From Lentisphaerota bacterium (GTDB lineage: Bacteria; Verrucomicrobiota; Lentisphaeria; Victivallales; Victivallaceae), in assembly GCA_024225035.1 (NCBI GenBank), contig JAAEMX010000021.1, positions 1-64,000 of the forward strand: 64,000 bases of DNA, written 5' to 3'. Below are positions 38,102 through 47,668 of this stretch, one piece after another. The position numbers and the translations under genes are program-made. How positions within the stretch are numbered: position 1 is the stretch's first letter; each line of letters begins with the position of its first letter. Under the pieces are notes generated by a model, which searched no databases, had not been told where the DNA came from, and saw nothing but the letters and a program-made list of their open reading frames with translations.

Positions 38102-38128
38102 AACCGGGGCTCTTGCTCCGGTTTTTTT
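38102..38128 (+). terminator. Rho-independent terminator
   Basis: AACCGG-x-GC pairs with GC-x-CCGGTT around a short loop, followed by seven T. It ends the RAM-domain gene. Confidence 0.85.
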
Positions 38129-38227
38129 ATATACACCCTGAAAAATAACACCTTTTACCCTTGTTTAATTCAGTTAATGATGTAAATTTTATCAATTCAT
38201 ATAGATAATACAAAGAAAGGGTTATAT

Positions 38228-38818
38228 ATGTTTCGCCGTTTAACACTGGCTATTTCTTCACTGGCTGCATTATTCATACTTGCAGGATGTATCAACCAAA
38301 TTGTAGTGCCTGAGGTTCTGCAACAACCATTAAACGGCAAAGTCTATACCAAATCAAATATCTGGTATCAAAATCCTGCACAAATCAATGGCCTCAACTA
38401 CCAGACTGGCAGAATTATACCTTTCGGAACAGAGGTTATTCCAATTGAAGCTACTGATTACCGACTTGTTTTTAAAACAAAAGACGGTCAACAATACACT
38501 ATCCTTTTTGATCCTCAACTGATGCTGGTTCCAATGCGTGTTTATATAAAACAGATTCTGACACTCAAGCCGCGTGAGTTTTACACAAAAGGCATGAAAA
38601 AAGAAGTTATCCAAACCATGCTTGACGGTATGCTCAAACGAGGCATGACCAAAAATCAGGTTATTTTGACTTGTGGCTTGCCAGCAGCATGCAGAACTCC
38701 ATCTTTGACAAACAGCACTTGGATCTATTATATCGATAAAAATCGAACCTTTCGGGTCGTCTTCAGAGGACAGAAGGTAAAAGCCATAGTTAATATTAAT
38801 GACGAGGAGCTCAGATAA
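38228..38818 (+). CDS. Lipoprotein with C-terminal BamE/SmpA-like motif
   Basis: 196 residues. The lipoprotein signal SSLAALFILAGCIN places the lipid Cys at about residue 21. A C-terminal stretch has GMTKNQVILTCGLPAACRT and a W-x-Y-Y pattern, then FRVVFRGQKV, like the SmpA/BamE fold (GMTxxQVxxxxGxP). It may assist outer-membrane assembly, but whether it is the real BamE is not shown. AAAGGG is upstream. The next gene starts 3 bp after its stop. Confidence 0.75.
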   Translation: MFRRLTLAISSLAALFILAGCINQIVVPEVLQQPLNGKVYTKSNIWYQNPAQINGLNYQTGRIIPFGTEVIPIEATDYRLVFKTKDGQQYTILFDPQLMLVPMRVYIKQILTLKPREFYTKGMKKEVIQTMLDGMLKRGMTKNQVILTCGLPAACRTPSLTNSTWIYYIDKNRTFRVVFRGQKVKAIVNINDEELR

Positions 38819-38821
38819 CTG

Positions 38822-39760
38822 ATGAAGCGGAAACAAATTCTTGTCACTGGTGGAAGCGGATTTATAGGTTCCCACTTGTGTAACAGATTAATAGATGATG
38901 ATTACGATGTTATATGTATCGATAATTTCTATACTGGCAGTAAAGAGAATATCAGACATTTAATTGGCCATCCAAATTTTGAACTAATCAGGCATGACAT
39001 TACCTTGCCTATTTTTTTAGAGGTTGATGCCATATTTAATCTGGCCTGCCCTGCTTCACCGGTACATTATCAAAATAACCCTATTCATACAACTAAAACG
39101 TGTGTAAGCGGATCTATAAATATGCTCGGCATGGCTAAACGCCAAGGGGTTCCGATTCTCCAGGCCAGCACTTCTGAGATATATGGAAATCCTCTTGAAC
39201 ACCCTCAGACTGAGGAATATTGGGGGAATGTCAATTGCATTGGACCAAGGAGCTGTTATGACGAAGGCAAGCGTTGTGCAGAAACTCTTTTCTTTGACTA
39301 TAACAAACAAGTTGGTGTTGACATTAAAGTCGTAAGAATCTTCAACACATATGGCCCTAATATGCTTCCGGATGACGGGCGTGTAGTAAGTAATTTTATT
39401 GTACAGGCTCTAAACAATAAAGATATCACTATATATGGTGATGGCAATCAGACGAGAAGCTTTTGTTACGTCTCAGATCTAATTGAAGGCCTTATAAAAA
39501 TGATGGCGACTCCTCGTGAAGTGACAGGACCAATAAACCTTGGGAACCCTAAAGAATTCACCATGAATGAGCTTGCCGATATCATTATCGAATTAACAGG
39601 CTCTAAATCACAAAAGATCATCAAACCATTACCTCAGGATGACCCAACCCAGAGAAAACCAAATATCTCAAAAGCAAAAAGTATTTTGGATTGGTACCCT
39701 AAAATTCAGTTGCGTGATGGACTTAAGAAAACTATTGAGTACTTTCGATCTATTGTATAA
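38822..39760 (+). CDS. UDP-glucuronate decarboxylase-like extended SDR (UDP-xylose synthase)
   Basis: 312 residues. The Rossmann motif is [12 protein letters not shown] and the catalytic region is [18 protein letters not shown] followed by [11 protein letters not shown], the latter the exact UXS signature with Tyr and Lys. [11 protein letters not shown] is also typical. UXS turns UDP-glucuronate into UDP-xylose for surface glycans. It lies 3 bp after the lipoprotein and 3 bp before murF. A sugar gene in a mur operon is unusual. Confidence 0.93.
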   Translation: MKRKQILVTGGSGFIGSHLCNRLIDDDYDVICIDNFYTGSKENIRHLIGHPNFELIRHDITLPIFLEVDAIFNLACPASPVHYQNNPIHTTKTCVSGSINMLGMAKRQGVPILQASTSEIYGNPLEHPQTEEYWGNVNCIGPRSCYDEGKRCAETLFFDYNKQVGVDIKVVRIFNTYGPNMLPDDGRVVSNFIVQALNNKDITIYGDGNQTRSFCYVSDLIEGLIKMMATPREVTGPINLGNPKEFTMNELADIIIELTGSKSQKIIKPLPQDDPTQRKPNISKAKSILDWYPKIQLRDGLKKTIEYFRSIV

Positions 39761-39763
39761 ATA

Positions 39764-41173
39764 ATGAACAACATGCTTTTTACAACTGCAGATATAGAAT
39801 CCGCCATGACAGGACAATGGCTCAATGACTTGCGTCCTGAATGCAGTCTTTCAGATGTAATCACTGACACTCGTGTAAACTGTTCCGAGGCGCTTTTCAT
39901 AGCCTTGAAAGGTGAAGTTTTTGATGCGCATAACTTTCTGTATAAAGCTGTAGAAGCAGGCGCAGCTGCTCTTTGCATTGAAAAAAAGTATGCTGAATCT
40001 AACCAGCTAAACTTTCCAGTCCCTGTTTATATGGTAAGCAATACTTTGACTGCATACCAGGAACTTGCAAACTATTATCGGCGCAGTCTTGGCAACTTGA
40101 AAATTGCTGCTGTAACCGGTAGTATGGGCAAGACCAGTACAAAAGAGATTATAAAGTCAATATTCTGTGCTGCAACTGGAAAACATAGAGTTTATGCAAC
40201 CAAGAACAACACAAATAATCAGGTTGGAGTTCCACAGAATATTTTTAATTTGAACCAGGAACACCGCTTGTGTGTTCTTGAAATGGGCACAAATCACTTT
40301 GGGGAAATAGAACCGTTAAGCTGCACAGCTGAACCTGATGTTGCGCTGATAACTTCAATTGCACCATGTCATCTTGAATTCTTAAAAGACTTAAATGGTG
40401 TTGCATCTGAAAAAGCTAAAGTTTTTACTGGACTAAAACAGAATGGAACGGCAGTAATACCTTACCAGTGTCCACAGGTGACACTTCTAAAAAGAAAGAC
40501 TGCCAGTTTTAATACCATTTCATTTGGACTTGAACCACAAGCCGATGTTCAGGCAGAGTACCTTGGAGGAAACCTGCAAGGCAGTCAAATTAGATTGAAC
40601 TTTAACTGTTTGAATGGCGAATCATTTGAAATTAAATGGAAACTTTCAGGCGCACATCAGGCTATAAACGCTGCTGCAGCGGCGGCGGTATCTCTTTCTA
40701 TCGGAGTACAGCCAATACATATTATTGAAGGCTTGCGCATATGCTCGTTGCCTGGAATGCGCATGAAGATAGAAGTCATTAACGGCATTAACTGGGTTAA
40801 CGATGCCTATAATGCAAGCCCTGAAAGCGTAGTTTCTGCTCTAGACTGGTTAGCTGAATTTAATCAGGAAGACGGACTGCTGCTCGTACTTGGAGACATG
40901 CTTGAACTTGGAGAGCAAAGTCATTCAGAACATATGAGAGTACTGAATCATGCTTTTGGCAAATTTCCGATGGCAACATTCTGCCTAATCGGACAGCAAA
41001 TGAGCCAATCTGTTAATAATCTTGATTTACCGGAAAAAACTTATTTTTTCAAAGATTCTGAGTCTGCATGTAAAACAGTGAGAACTCTATCTAAACAAAA
41101 AAACACTATTTTTTTAAAAGCCTCACGAGGCATGAAACTGGAAAAAGTTTTACCTGAACATGAAGCTGTTTGA
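39764..41173 (+). CDS. murF: UDP-MurNAc-tripeptide--D-Ala-D-Ala ligase
   Basis: 469 residues, three Mur-ligase domains. The P-loop is VTGSMGKTSTKEI; MurF-typical text is EMGTNHFGEIEPL and NDAYNASPESV. It adds D-Ala-D-Ala to the peptidoglycan precursor. It overlaps murE by 14 bp. The usual order is murE-murF; here it is reversed. Confidence 0.96.
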   Translation: MNNMLFTTADIESAMTGQWLNDLRPECSLSDVITDTRVNCSEALFIALKGEVFDAHNFLYKAVEAGAAALCIEKKYAESNQLNFPVPVYMVSNTLTAYQELANYYRRSLGNLKIAAVTGSMGKTSTKEIIKSIFCAATGKHRVYATKNNTNNQVGVPQNIFNLNQEHRLCVLEMGTNHFGEIEPLSCTAEPDVALITSIAPCHLEFLKDLNGVASEKAKVFTGLKQNGTAVIPYQCPQVTLLKRKTASFNTISFGLEPQADVQAEYLGGNLQGSQIRLNFNCLNGESFEIKWKLSGAHQAINAAAAAAVSLSIGVQPIHIIEGLRICSLPGMRMKIEVINGINWVNDAYNASPESVVSALDWLAEFNQEDGLLLVLGDMLELGEQSHSEHMRVLNHAFGKFPMATFCLIGQQMSQSVNNLDLPEKTYFFKDSESACKTVRTLSKQKNTIFLKASRGMKLEKVLPEHEAV

Positions 41174-42629
41174 AGAATATTTTAAATACATATCCAAATT
41201 TGTAATTGAATCTCACATAGTAGATAATAGTGAGATAACAACCATAACCTGCGATTCACGAAAAGTCAGCCCCGGTGCAATTTTCTGTGCCATTCCCGGA
41301 GCTCAAACAGATGGTCATAATTTCATTGATACCGCAATCAATAATGGAGCGAAAACTATCATTTGCTCTCGTAATATTTCGAAGTATCCTGACTGTATTA
41401 ATAAAATAAAAGTCACAGACACATATCACTCATATGCTCTGCTTTGTGAATTTTTCTTTGATATCCCATGCACTCACTTGGATTTACATGGAATTACTGG
41501 AACCAACGGAAAAACAACATGTGCTTATCTTCTTCATAAAGTTTTAACAGAAAGTCAAATTAGAACAGGCTTACTAAGCACCGTTGAATACCGGTGTGGC
41601 AATGAAATTTTAAACGCACAACGGACAACTCCAGAAGCTTTTCAACTCCAGAAGCTTTTTAATGATATCAAAACAGCTGGTTGCTCAGCTGCAGTCATGG
41701 AGGTATCCAGCCATGGCTTAGACCAACATCGTACAGGGAGCTCCTCTTTCAAGACTGCAATATTTACAAATTTATCTGGAGATCACCTTGATTACCATCA
41801 GAATATGGAAAATTATTTCAATGCAAAAGCCCGTTTATTTAAGGAATGCCTTGCAAATAATGGTACTGCAATAATAAATATTGATGACTCCTTCGGCAAA
41901 CGCCTATATCAGGAAATTGAGCCTTCAAACAAAGTCTCGTTTGGACAAAGTAGTAATGCTGATTGTCAAATAATAAAACTGCGGTCTGATCACAATGGTT
42001 CAACCTGTAAGCTGAAATTATATAAACAAATCCATGAATTTAAAACTCCACTTATTGGAGAATACAATGCTTATAACTGCGTAGGTGTTTTCTGCGCTGC
42101 AGTTTTTACAGGAATCAATCCTGAAAGAATTTTATCAATACTTGCAGAAAAAACATCAATCCCAGGAAGACTTGAGAGTTTCAGAGATCAACGCGAGGTA
42201 AGTTATTTTGTAGACTATGCTCATACCGATGACGCTTTGGAAAACGTCCTTAAAAATCTACGCCATATAGCTCCAGCACGCTTAATAACAGTTTTTGGTT
42301 GCGGTGGAGATAGAGACAGTTCAAAACGCCCGAGAATGGCACATGCGGCAGAGAAATATTCAGATATAGTCATTGTTACAAGCGATAACCCACGCACTGA
42401 AAATCCACTTTTGATAATTGATGATATTATGACCGGCTTCAAGGAAAAATCTGGCGTTCTGACGAACCCTGACCGTGAAGCTGCAATAAAACTTGCTGCA
42501 AAGCTAGCGAAGCCTGATGATTTCATAGTAGTTGCGGGGAAAGGGCACGAAACCTATCAGGAAATTAATGGTAAACGATATGATTTTGATGATAGAGAAA
42601 TTATTATGAATTTATGCTCAAGTAATTGA
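41160..42629 (+). CDS. murE: UDP-MurNAc-L-Ala-D-Glu--meso-diaminopimelate ligase
   Basis: 489 residues. The P-loop is ITGTNGKTTCAYLL. The TSDNPRTENP text contains DNPR, the motif that selects meso-diaminopimelate, so the cell wall should be DAP-type and Gram-negative. The VMEVSSHGLDQHR segment is also MurE-specific. It starts inside the murF 3' end and is convergent with maf, 22 bp away. Confidence 0.96.
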   Translation: MKLFEEYFKYISKFVIESHIVDNSEITTITCDSRKVSPGAIFCAIPGAQTDGHNFIDTAINNGAKTIICSRNISKYPDCINKIKVTDTYHSYALLCEFFFDIPCTHLDLHGITGTNGKTTCAYLLHKVLTESQIRTGLLSTVEYRCGNEILNAQRTTPEAFQLQKLFNDIKTAGCSAAVMEVSSHGLDQHRTGSSSFKTAIFTNLSGDHLDYHQNMENYFNAKARLFKECLANNGTAIINIDDSFGKRLYQEIEPSNKVSFGQSSNADCQIIKLRSDHNGSTCKLKLYKQIHEFKTPLIGEYNAYNCVGVFCAAVFTGINPERILSILAEKTSIPGRLESFRDQREVSYFVDYAHTDDALENVLKNLRHIAPARLITVFGCGGDRDSSKRPRMAHAAEKYSDIVIVTSDNPRTENPLLIIDDIMTGFKEKSGVLTNPDREAAIKLAAKLAKPDDFIVVAGKGHETYQEINGKRYDFDDREIIMNLCSSN

Positions 42630-42651
42630 ATAGAGTTGGGCGAATAATGAC

Positions 42652-43224
42652 TTATTTGAACAACAAAGAGCAAGCATTAAGTGACTGGCTTAATTTTGTG
42701 CAAGGAAGGCCTATGACATTGTCTAAAGGGCCATCAATGGAATCAACTAACATTTCTCCATATTCCTGAATTGCGTAAGCGCCAGCTTTGTCAAGAACAT
42801 GTACGACGTTAAGATATTCGTCTACATTTTTCTCAGAGAAGTTTTTGAATTTGACTCGCGTATACTCTGCAAAGTCAACACGTATGCTGTGCAGTCCGCA
42901 GCGCAAAGCAACTCCTGTAACAACAGAATGGGTACTCCCTGACAATATCATAAGAATACGTTTTGCATCACCTATATCCTGAGGTTTGCCGATAATCGTA
43001 TCTTCCCACTCAATTACTGTATCAGCACCAATGACTAAGGATTGAGGGTTATTAGTAGCAATATCATCAGCTTTACGAGAGGCATTAACAAGAGGGACAT
43101 CTGAACAATAACAATCCCCTGCCCCCACCTCTACAGTAAAAGATGGAACTTGAACAAAATCAAGCCCCATCTCTTTGAGCAATATTTTACGGCGTTCAGA
43201 ATTAGATGCTAGTATCAGTTGCAT
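42652..43224 (-). CDS. maf: Maf-family nucleotide pyrophosphatase
   Basis: 190 residues. The N-terminal LILASNSERRKILLKEMGLD and VIGADTVI motifs are diagnostic. Maf proteins hydrolyse non-canonical or modified nucleoside triphosphates and affect septation. The start overlaps the AmaP-like gene by 23 bp. It closes the aroQ-to-maf gene run. Confidence 0.95.
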   Translation of the reverse strand: MQLILASNSERRKILLKEMGLDFVQVPSFTVEVGAGDCYCSDVPLVNASRKADDIATNNPQSLVIGADTVIEWEDTIIGKPQDIGDAKRILMILSGSTHSVVTGVALRCGLHSIRVDFAEYTRVKFKNFSEKNVDEYLNVVHVLDKAGAYAIQEYGEMLVDSIDGPLDNVIGLPCTKLSQSLNACSLLFK

Positions 43225-43783
43225 CAGATTTTATTTCCGGTTTAAACGCCTTCTCTGTAGTTGATGTACTTTTAGCAACTTCAATTTTCGGGACATTAAC
43301 ACTTGGCAAAGTTTTTACAGGTGCTTTGTCAAGATTGATGTTACGAAGGTGAATGTGAACTTTTCTAACTGTTGCTATACCAAATACTTCTTTTACAGCT
43401 TCAAGCACTCGTTCTTTAAACTTGTCAGATTGAGGAGGTAATCCTCCTCCAGAAGCATCAAAGTCAATCAGAACGTCAAGAAACTGTACTTTTTTAGTAG
43501 CATAAAGATTTACTCTGGAAATATTTATAAATTTAAATTCTTTTTCCAGAGACTTTACGACAGAAGTGATTGCCGCACGTGAAACACAAGTGTCACCGTT
43601 ATCAGATTTGATTTTAATGCTGGAACAGCGTTTCTTGCGAAAAATCAGAGCCAGTATAATTCTGAGAACCAGCAAAACCAGAATAGCCAGTACTACGATT
43701 GCAACTCCGGTCAGGTATCCTTTGTTAAACTCATTTCCCTGAATTTTTCCGAACTGAATAATCTTATTGATTAGTTCCTGCAT
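43202..43783 (-). CDS. AmaP-like membrane anchor of the Asp23/Gls24 system
   Basis: 193 residues. One strong transmembrane helix (VAIVVLAILVLLVLRIILALIF, shown in part, about residues 27-48) is followed by a cytoplasmic domain of the Asp23/AmaP kind, and a low-complexity tail. In Firmicutes AmaP anchors Asp23 to the membrane. The neighbour is the Asp23-like gene itself, 16 bp upstream. The function in this organism is unproven. AGGTG is upstream. Confidence 0.8.
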   Translation of the reverse strand: MQELINKIIQFGKIQGNEFNKGYLTGVAIVVLAILVLLVLRIILALIFRKKRCSSIKIKSDNGDTCVSRAAITSVVKSLEKEFKFINISRVNLYATKKVQFLDVLIDFDASGGGLPPQSDKFKERVLEAVKEVFGIATVRKVHIHLRNINLDKAPVKTLPSVNVPKIEVAKSTSTTEKAFKPEIKSDATDTSI

Positions 43784-43799
43784 GATTCACACCTGCGGT

Positions 43800-44243
43800 T
43801 TATTGTACTTCCGGTACTTCAGTGTCGACGTCTTCCTCTTCCATCGCGTCTTCTATTTCCTGAACAACAACGTTAACCCCGGTAACAATCATACCAGTAA
43901 CGCTTTCAACTTGCTCAATAATCGCAGTCTGAACATGTTCAGCAACTTCAGGAACTTTAAATTCAAACTTGATGTTAACCTTAATCTCAACATCAACTTT
44001 GTCATCATGCATATTAATATCGATAGCACGGTCATGAATTTTGCGGCTACCAACGATTTCAGCAATATTATCTACAAAAGAACTACCTGATAAACGAGAT
44101 ACGCCCGGCACTGAAAGTGCAGCTTTACGCACAATCGAACATACGACGTTCTCGTGGATTTTAATCAAACCAAGCTCAGTGCCTTTTTCACAGGCGATGG
44201 CTTCAACAACTTCTTTCTTAGCTTTTGCAGCTGTCTTGTTCAT
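43800..44243 (-). CDS. Asp23/Gls24 family envelope stress response protein
   Basis: 147 residues. The conserved patterns IHENVVCSIVRKAALSVPGV and the C-terminal VQTAIIEQVESVTGMIVTGV are diagnostic for Asp23/Gls24. The N-terminal tail is Lys/Ala-rich. It lies between accC and the AmaP-like gene; the accB-accC-Asp23 order is conserved in many Firmicutes. GGAGAG precedes the ATG. Confidence 0.92.
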   Translation of the reverse strand: MNKTAAKAKKEVVEAIACEKGTELGLIKIHENVVCSIVRKAALSVPGVSRLSGSSFVDNIAEIVGSRKIHDRAIDINMHDDKVDVEIKVNIKFEFKVPEVAEHVQTAIIEQVESVTGMIVTGVNVVVQEIEDAMEEEDVDTEVPEVQ

Positions 44244-44282
44244 AATTTACTCTCCTTGTATATTGGAATCCATTAAGGAAAA

Positions 44283-45632
44283 CTATTTACCTTGTTCCTG
44301 CATCATTTTTTCAATGAAGCCAGTGTCATACTTGCCTTGAGCAAAGTCTTTTTTAGCAATAACCTGCTGAGTAAAAGGGACAGTAGTTTTGATCCCTTCA
44401 ACAGTAAACTCTTCCAAAGCGCGGCGACATCTAATAAGAGCCTGTTTACGATCCTTGCCTTTTACAATCAGCTTAGCAATCATGCTGTCATAATAAGGAG
44501 GGATTGTATAACCGCTATAGACATGAGAGTCAATTCTCACGCCAATACCGCCTGCAGGAATAAAGAGGTCAATTTTGCCCGGGCTTGGCGTAAAGTTACG
44601 TGCTGGATCTTCAGCATTGATGCGACATTCAATAGCATGCCCTTCAACCTTTACATCTTTCTGATTAAATGAAAGTTTTTCCCCGGCAGCAACTCTAATC
44701 ATTTCTTGAATCAGGTCGGTATTGGTTACTTCTTCAGTAACAGGATGTTCAACCTGGATACGTGTATTCATTTCCATGAAATAGAACTCACCCTCACTGA
44801 AAAGAAATTCAATGGTTCCTGCATTGGTGTAATTCGCAGCTTTTGCTGCTTTTACCGCGGCACGACCCATTTTTTCACGCAATTTTGCGTTCAGCGCTGG
44901 CGAAGGAGATTCCTCTATGAGCTTTTGCTGACGACGCTGTATAGAACAGTCACGTTCACCTAAATGAACTACGTTACCGTGTTCATCAGCAATGATCTGA
45001 ATCTCGATATGTTTAGGATTAATGATAAACTTTTCCATGTAAAGAGAACCATTACCGAAAGCGTTTTCAGCCTCAGTTCTAGCCGCATGAAATCCCTGAA
45101 TCAAGCTGGCATCATTATGAGCAATACGCATTCCGCGACCACCGCCTCCAGCAGAAGCTTTAATGATAACAGGATATCTTAATTCATGAGCAATTTTTAA
45201 AGCATCGTCTTCACTATGAATCAGGCCATCGCTTCCCGGGGTTGTCGGTACTCCGGCTTTGTCCATAGTTTCACGAGCGTTTGCTTTATCTCCAAGTGCG
45301 CGCATTGCTTCTGGACTTGGACCGATAAATTTAATATTACAATCGCGACAAATCTCAGCAAAGTGAGCATTTTCCGCGAGAAATCCATATCCGGGATGAA
45401 TAGCGTCAACGTCGCAAATTTCTGCAACACTGATTATGCGCTCAATAAGCAAATAGCTGCTAGCAGGAGCGGCAGGGCCGATACAAACTGCTTCATCAGC
45501 AAATTTAACAGGCAGACTTTCACGATCTGCTTCCGAATAAACGACAACCGTTTTTATACCGAGCTCACGACAAGCTCTTATGACACGCAGGGCAATTTCC
45601 CCACGATTTGCGATCAGTACTTTTTGAAACAT
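44283..45632 (-). CDS. accC: Acetyl-CoA carboxylase biotin carboxylase subunit
   Basis: 449 residues. The N-terminal [20 protein letters not shown], the ATP-grasp glycine loop [12 protein letters not shown], and [14 protein letters not shown] with the catalytic Arg and Glu are all present. It carboxylates the biotin of AccB. Length is normal and nothing is missing. CTGGAG precedes the ATG. It lies 17 bp after accB. Confidence 0.97.
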   Translation of the reverse strand: MFQKVLIANRGEIALRVIRACRELGIKTVVVYSEADRESLPVKFADEAVCIGPAAPASSYLLIERIISVAEICDVDAIHPGYGFLAENAHFAEICRDCNIKFIGPSPEAMRALGDKANARETMDKAGVPTTPGSDGLIHSEDDALKIAHELRYPVIIKASAGGGGRGMRIAHNDASLIQGFHAARTEAENAFGNGSLYMEKFIINPKHIEIQIIADEHGNVVHLGERDCSIQRRQQKLIEESPSPALNAKLREKMGRAAVKAAKAANYTNAGTIEFLFSEGEFYFMEMNTRIQVEHPVTEEVTNTDLIQEMIRVAAGEKLSFNQKDVKVEGHAIECRINAEDPARNFTPSPGKIDLFIPAGGIGVRIDSHVYSGYTIPPYYDSMIAKLIVKGKDRKQALIRCRRALEEFTVEGIKTTVPFTQQVIAKKDFAQGKYDTGFIEKMMQEQGK

Positions 45633-45649
45633 TCTTTATTACTCCAGCG

Positions 45650-46117
45650 TTAGTCGATGACGAATAAGGGCTGACCAAATTCGACAGGAGTCGCATTTTC
45701 AACAAGGATTTTCTTGATAGTCCCGCTCTTTTCAGCTTTAATTTCGTTCATAACTTTCATTGCTTCGATAATACAGATAACAGAGTCGACCTCCACAACA
45801 TCACCAATTTGTACAAAAGATTCAGCGTCTGGAGAAGGCGAACGGTAGAAGGTACCTACAATCGGAGAGTCAATAGTATTTTCAGCAACGACTGCTACTT
45901 CAGCGGCAGGAGCTGCAGCAGCAACTGGGGAAGGAGCAACAATTGGAGCTGCTGCAACCGGAGCACTTTGAATGACCTGTGCAGGGGCGGCAATTACTTG
46001 AGTTTTGTCTCCACCACGCCTGATACAGAGATTATATTCTTCCGCCTCGATCTTAAATTCAGTAAGATCATTTTCGGACATCATTTTAACTATTGTTTTG
46101 ATTTCTTCAATTTTCAT
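45650..46117 (-). CDS. accB: Biotin carboxyl carrier protein of acetyl-CoA carboxylase
   Basis: 155 residues. The C-terminal biotinyl domain has the EAMKVM motif with the biotinylated Lys, preceded by [13 protein letters not shown]. An Ala/Pro/Val-rich linker joins it to the short N-terminal dimerisation part. It works with AccC 17 bp downstream; accA and accD are not in this window. Confidence 0.97.
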   Translation of the reverse strand: MKIEEIKTIVKMMSENDLTEFKIEAEEYNLCIRRGGDKTQVIAAPAQVIQSAPVAAAPIVAPSPVAAAAPAAEVAVVAENTIDSPIVGTFYRSPSPDAESFVQIGDVVEVDSVICIIEAMKVMNEIKAEKSGTIKKILVENATPVEFGQPLFVID

Positions 46118-46164
46118 TGTTGAAAAATCCTCTCATATTTAATTTTTTGACTTAAATGCTATTA

Positions 46165-46608
46165 TTAATCGTTTTTATTTAAAATCTTTACAAGTGAACG
46201 TAATGCCCACTCATATCCATCAAAACCCAGCCCTGCAATCACTCCAACACATGCTGCTGCAGTAAAGGAATGGTGCCTGAAATCTTCTCTGGACTTTACA
46301 TTACTTAGATGTACCTCTACAGCTGGCAGCCCTGCCCCTTTCAAAGCATCAAGGATGGCAACACTGGTGTGGGTATAAGCAGCGGGATTTATAATGATTC
46401 CAGAAAAACCATTTTGAGGAGCATTGCCTATAAGGTCAACAATATCGCCTTCATGATTAGACTGAAAAAATTCAAGCTCAACTGACAACGCAGTTGCAAC
46501 CTGCTTCAGTTGATCCTCAAGATCTTCTAAAGTAAGCTTGCCGTAAATCTCCGGCTCCCTTCTCCCCAGGAGCTGTAAGTTGGGTCCATTTATAACCAGA
46601 ATTTTCAT
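46165..46608 (-). CDS. aroQ: Type II 3-dehydroquinate dehydratase
   Basis: 147 residues from the ATG at 46608, chosen because GAGG lies 8 bases upstream; the ATG at 46614 leaves only 2 bases. The motifs [18 protein letters not shown] (catalytic Tyr and Arg), [12 protein letters not shown] and [17 protein letters not shown] are diagnostic. It forms dehydroshikimate in the shikimate pathway. It lies upstream of accB as in Bacillus-type gene orders. Confidence 0.96.
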   Translation of the reverse strand: MKILVINGPNLQLLGRREPEIYGKLTLEDLEDQLKQVATALSVELEFFQSNHEGDIVDLIGNAPQNGFSGIIINPAAYTHTSVAILDALKGAGLPAVEVHLSNVKSREDFRHHSFTAAACVGVIAGLGFDGYEWALRSLVKILNKND

Positions 46609-46727
46609 ATTCATAGCCTCTAATATAGACTGATTTTTATATTTTACCAATTAAAAGTTGATTTAAATCATTTACAATAAGATATAATCAGCGTGATATA
46701 TATATATTCTCCACTTCGAAAAAAAGA

Positions 46728-47651
46728 CTACCTGTCATTCACTGGAAGAGCGGAAATATCCAAAGTTTGTGGCTTTCCAGTAATTATAGTTTCAACCTTG
46801 GCCTGATCAACCTTGCTTCCTTGAACGATAGTATTTACCTTCTTGGAAGGTTTACCGGGAAGCAATAAAATAACGGCTACTGTAACAATTGCAATAAACA
46901 AAACTGCAGCACCTGAGATAAGCCATGTTAAGTTTCTCAAACGCTGCTCGCTTTCCTGATCAACTTCGTAATCCAAGTTGATATTTTCATATAACTCCTG
47001 AGGAACATTGCTGTCAATTTTTGACTTCAGTTCTTCCAGAATAAAATCTACCTTACCCTGAGGAATTTTATAAAAAGCACAAATGCTTCTGACGTATGCA
47101 AAAATAAATACGCCGGGAGGCAGTTTATTGACTAACTCATTTTCCAGAGCTTCGATATAGTAGGATCGAATTTTAGTCCCGTCTTCTACTTGAGAAAGGC
47201 TATACCCTTGCTCAATCCTTGTCTCCTGTAAATATTTTCCAAATGATATAACGCCAGTCTTAAAAGTTTCTTCCTCTAAGCTTCCAGCGTTGTTTTTTGC
47301 TTTTTTACCAGGAGCTTTGGGTTCTTTATTTGTAAGTTCCTGCATAGTTTTTATTTCAGTCTTGACCTGTTTATTTTCACGAGCGCTTGCATGGCTCTGC
47401 TGTTTTTTCAAAGCAGCGTCAATCTGGCTCTGTGATGGTTTAAAAAGATTTGGCCCTGCATTTGCAGCGGGCTTATCGGTTTCTGTCTTTCCAGTCTCCT
47501 CAACAACATCCTTGTCTTTGTTACTGGTATGAGCCTCTTTATCGGAATCAGGCAATGATGTGTTCTTTTCAGCAAACCCCAGTGTCAGTTGCTTTTCATT
47601 ATCGCTGCTATCACTGGATTCCTCTGCTTTTACATCCTTCCATAATTCCAT
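46728..47651 (-). CDS. rodZ: RodZ-like helix-turn-helix membrane protein
   Basis: 307 residues from the ATG at 47651, with GGGAG 9 bases upstream; a GTG at 47672 that overlaps the ftsK stop is less likely. The order is unusual: a long acidic, low-complexity N-terminal part of about 125 residues, then the cytoplasmic helix-turn-helix (FGKYLQETRIEQGYSLSQVE, LENELVNKLPPGVFI), one membrane helix (WLISGAAVLFIAIVTVAVIL) and a short periplasmic tail. RodZ binds MreB and controls rod shape. The extra N-terminal region is odd for RodZ. The gene is transcribed with ftsK. Confidence 0.8.
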   Translation of the reverse strand: MELWKDVKAEESSDSSDNEKQLTLGFAEKNTSLPDSDKEAHTSNKDKDVVEETGKTETDKPAANAGPNLFKPSQSQIDAALKKQQSHASARENKQVKTEIKTMQELTNKEPKAPGKKAKNNAGSLEEETFKTGVISFGKYLQETRIEQGYSLSQVEDGTKIRSYYIEALENELVNKLPPGVFIFAYVRSICAFYKIPQGKVDFILEELKSKIDSNVPQELYENINLDYEVDQESEQRLRNLTWLISGAAVLFIAIVTVAVILLLPGKPSKKVNTIVQGSKVDQAKVETIITGKPQTLDISALPVNDR

Positions 47652-47668
47652 AGTAATGTTCTCCCAGC

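Noticed and set aside
45216-45653. Open frame of 145 codons on the plus strand opposite accC
   Set aside because: Its whole length lies antisense to the intact accC gene and it shows no protein-like motif.
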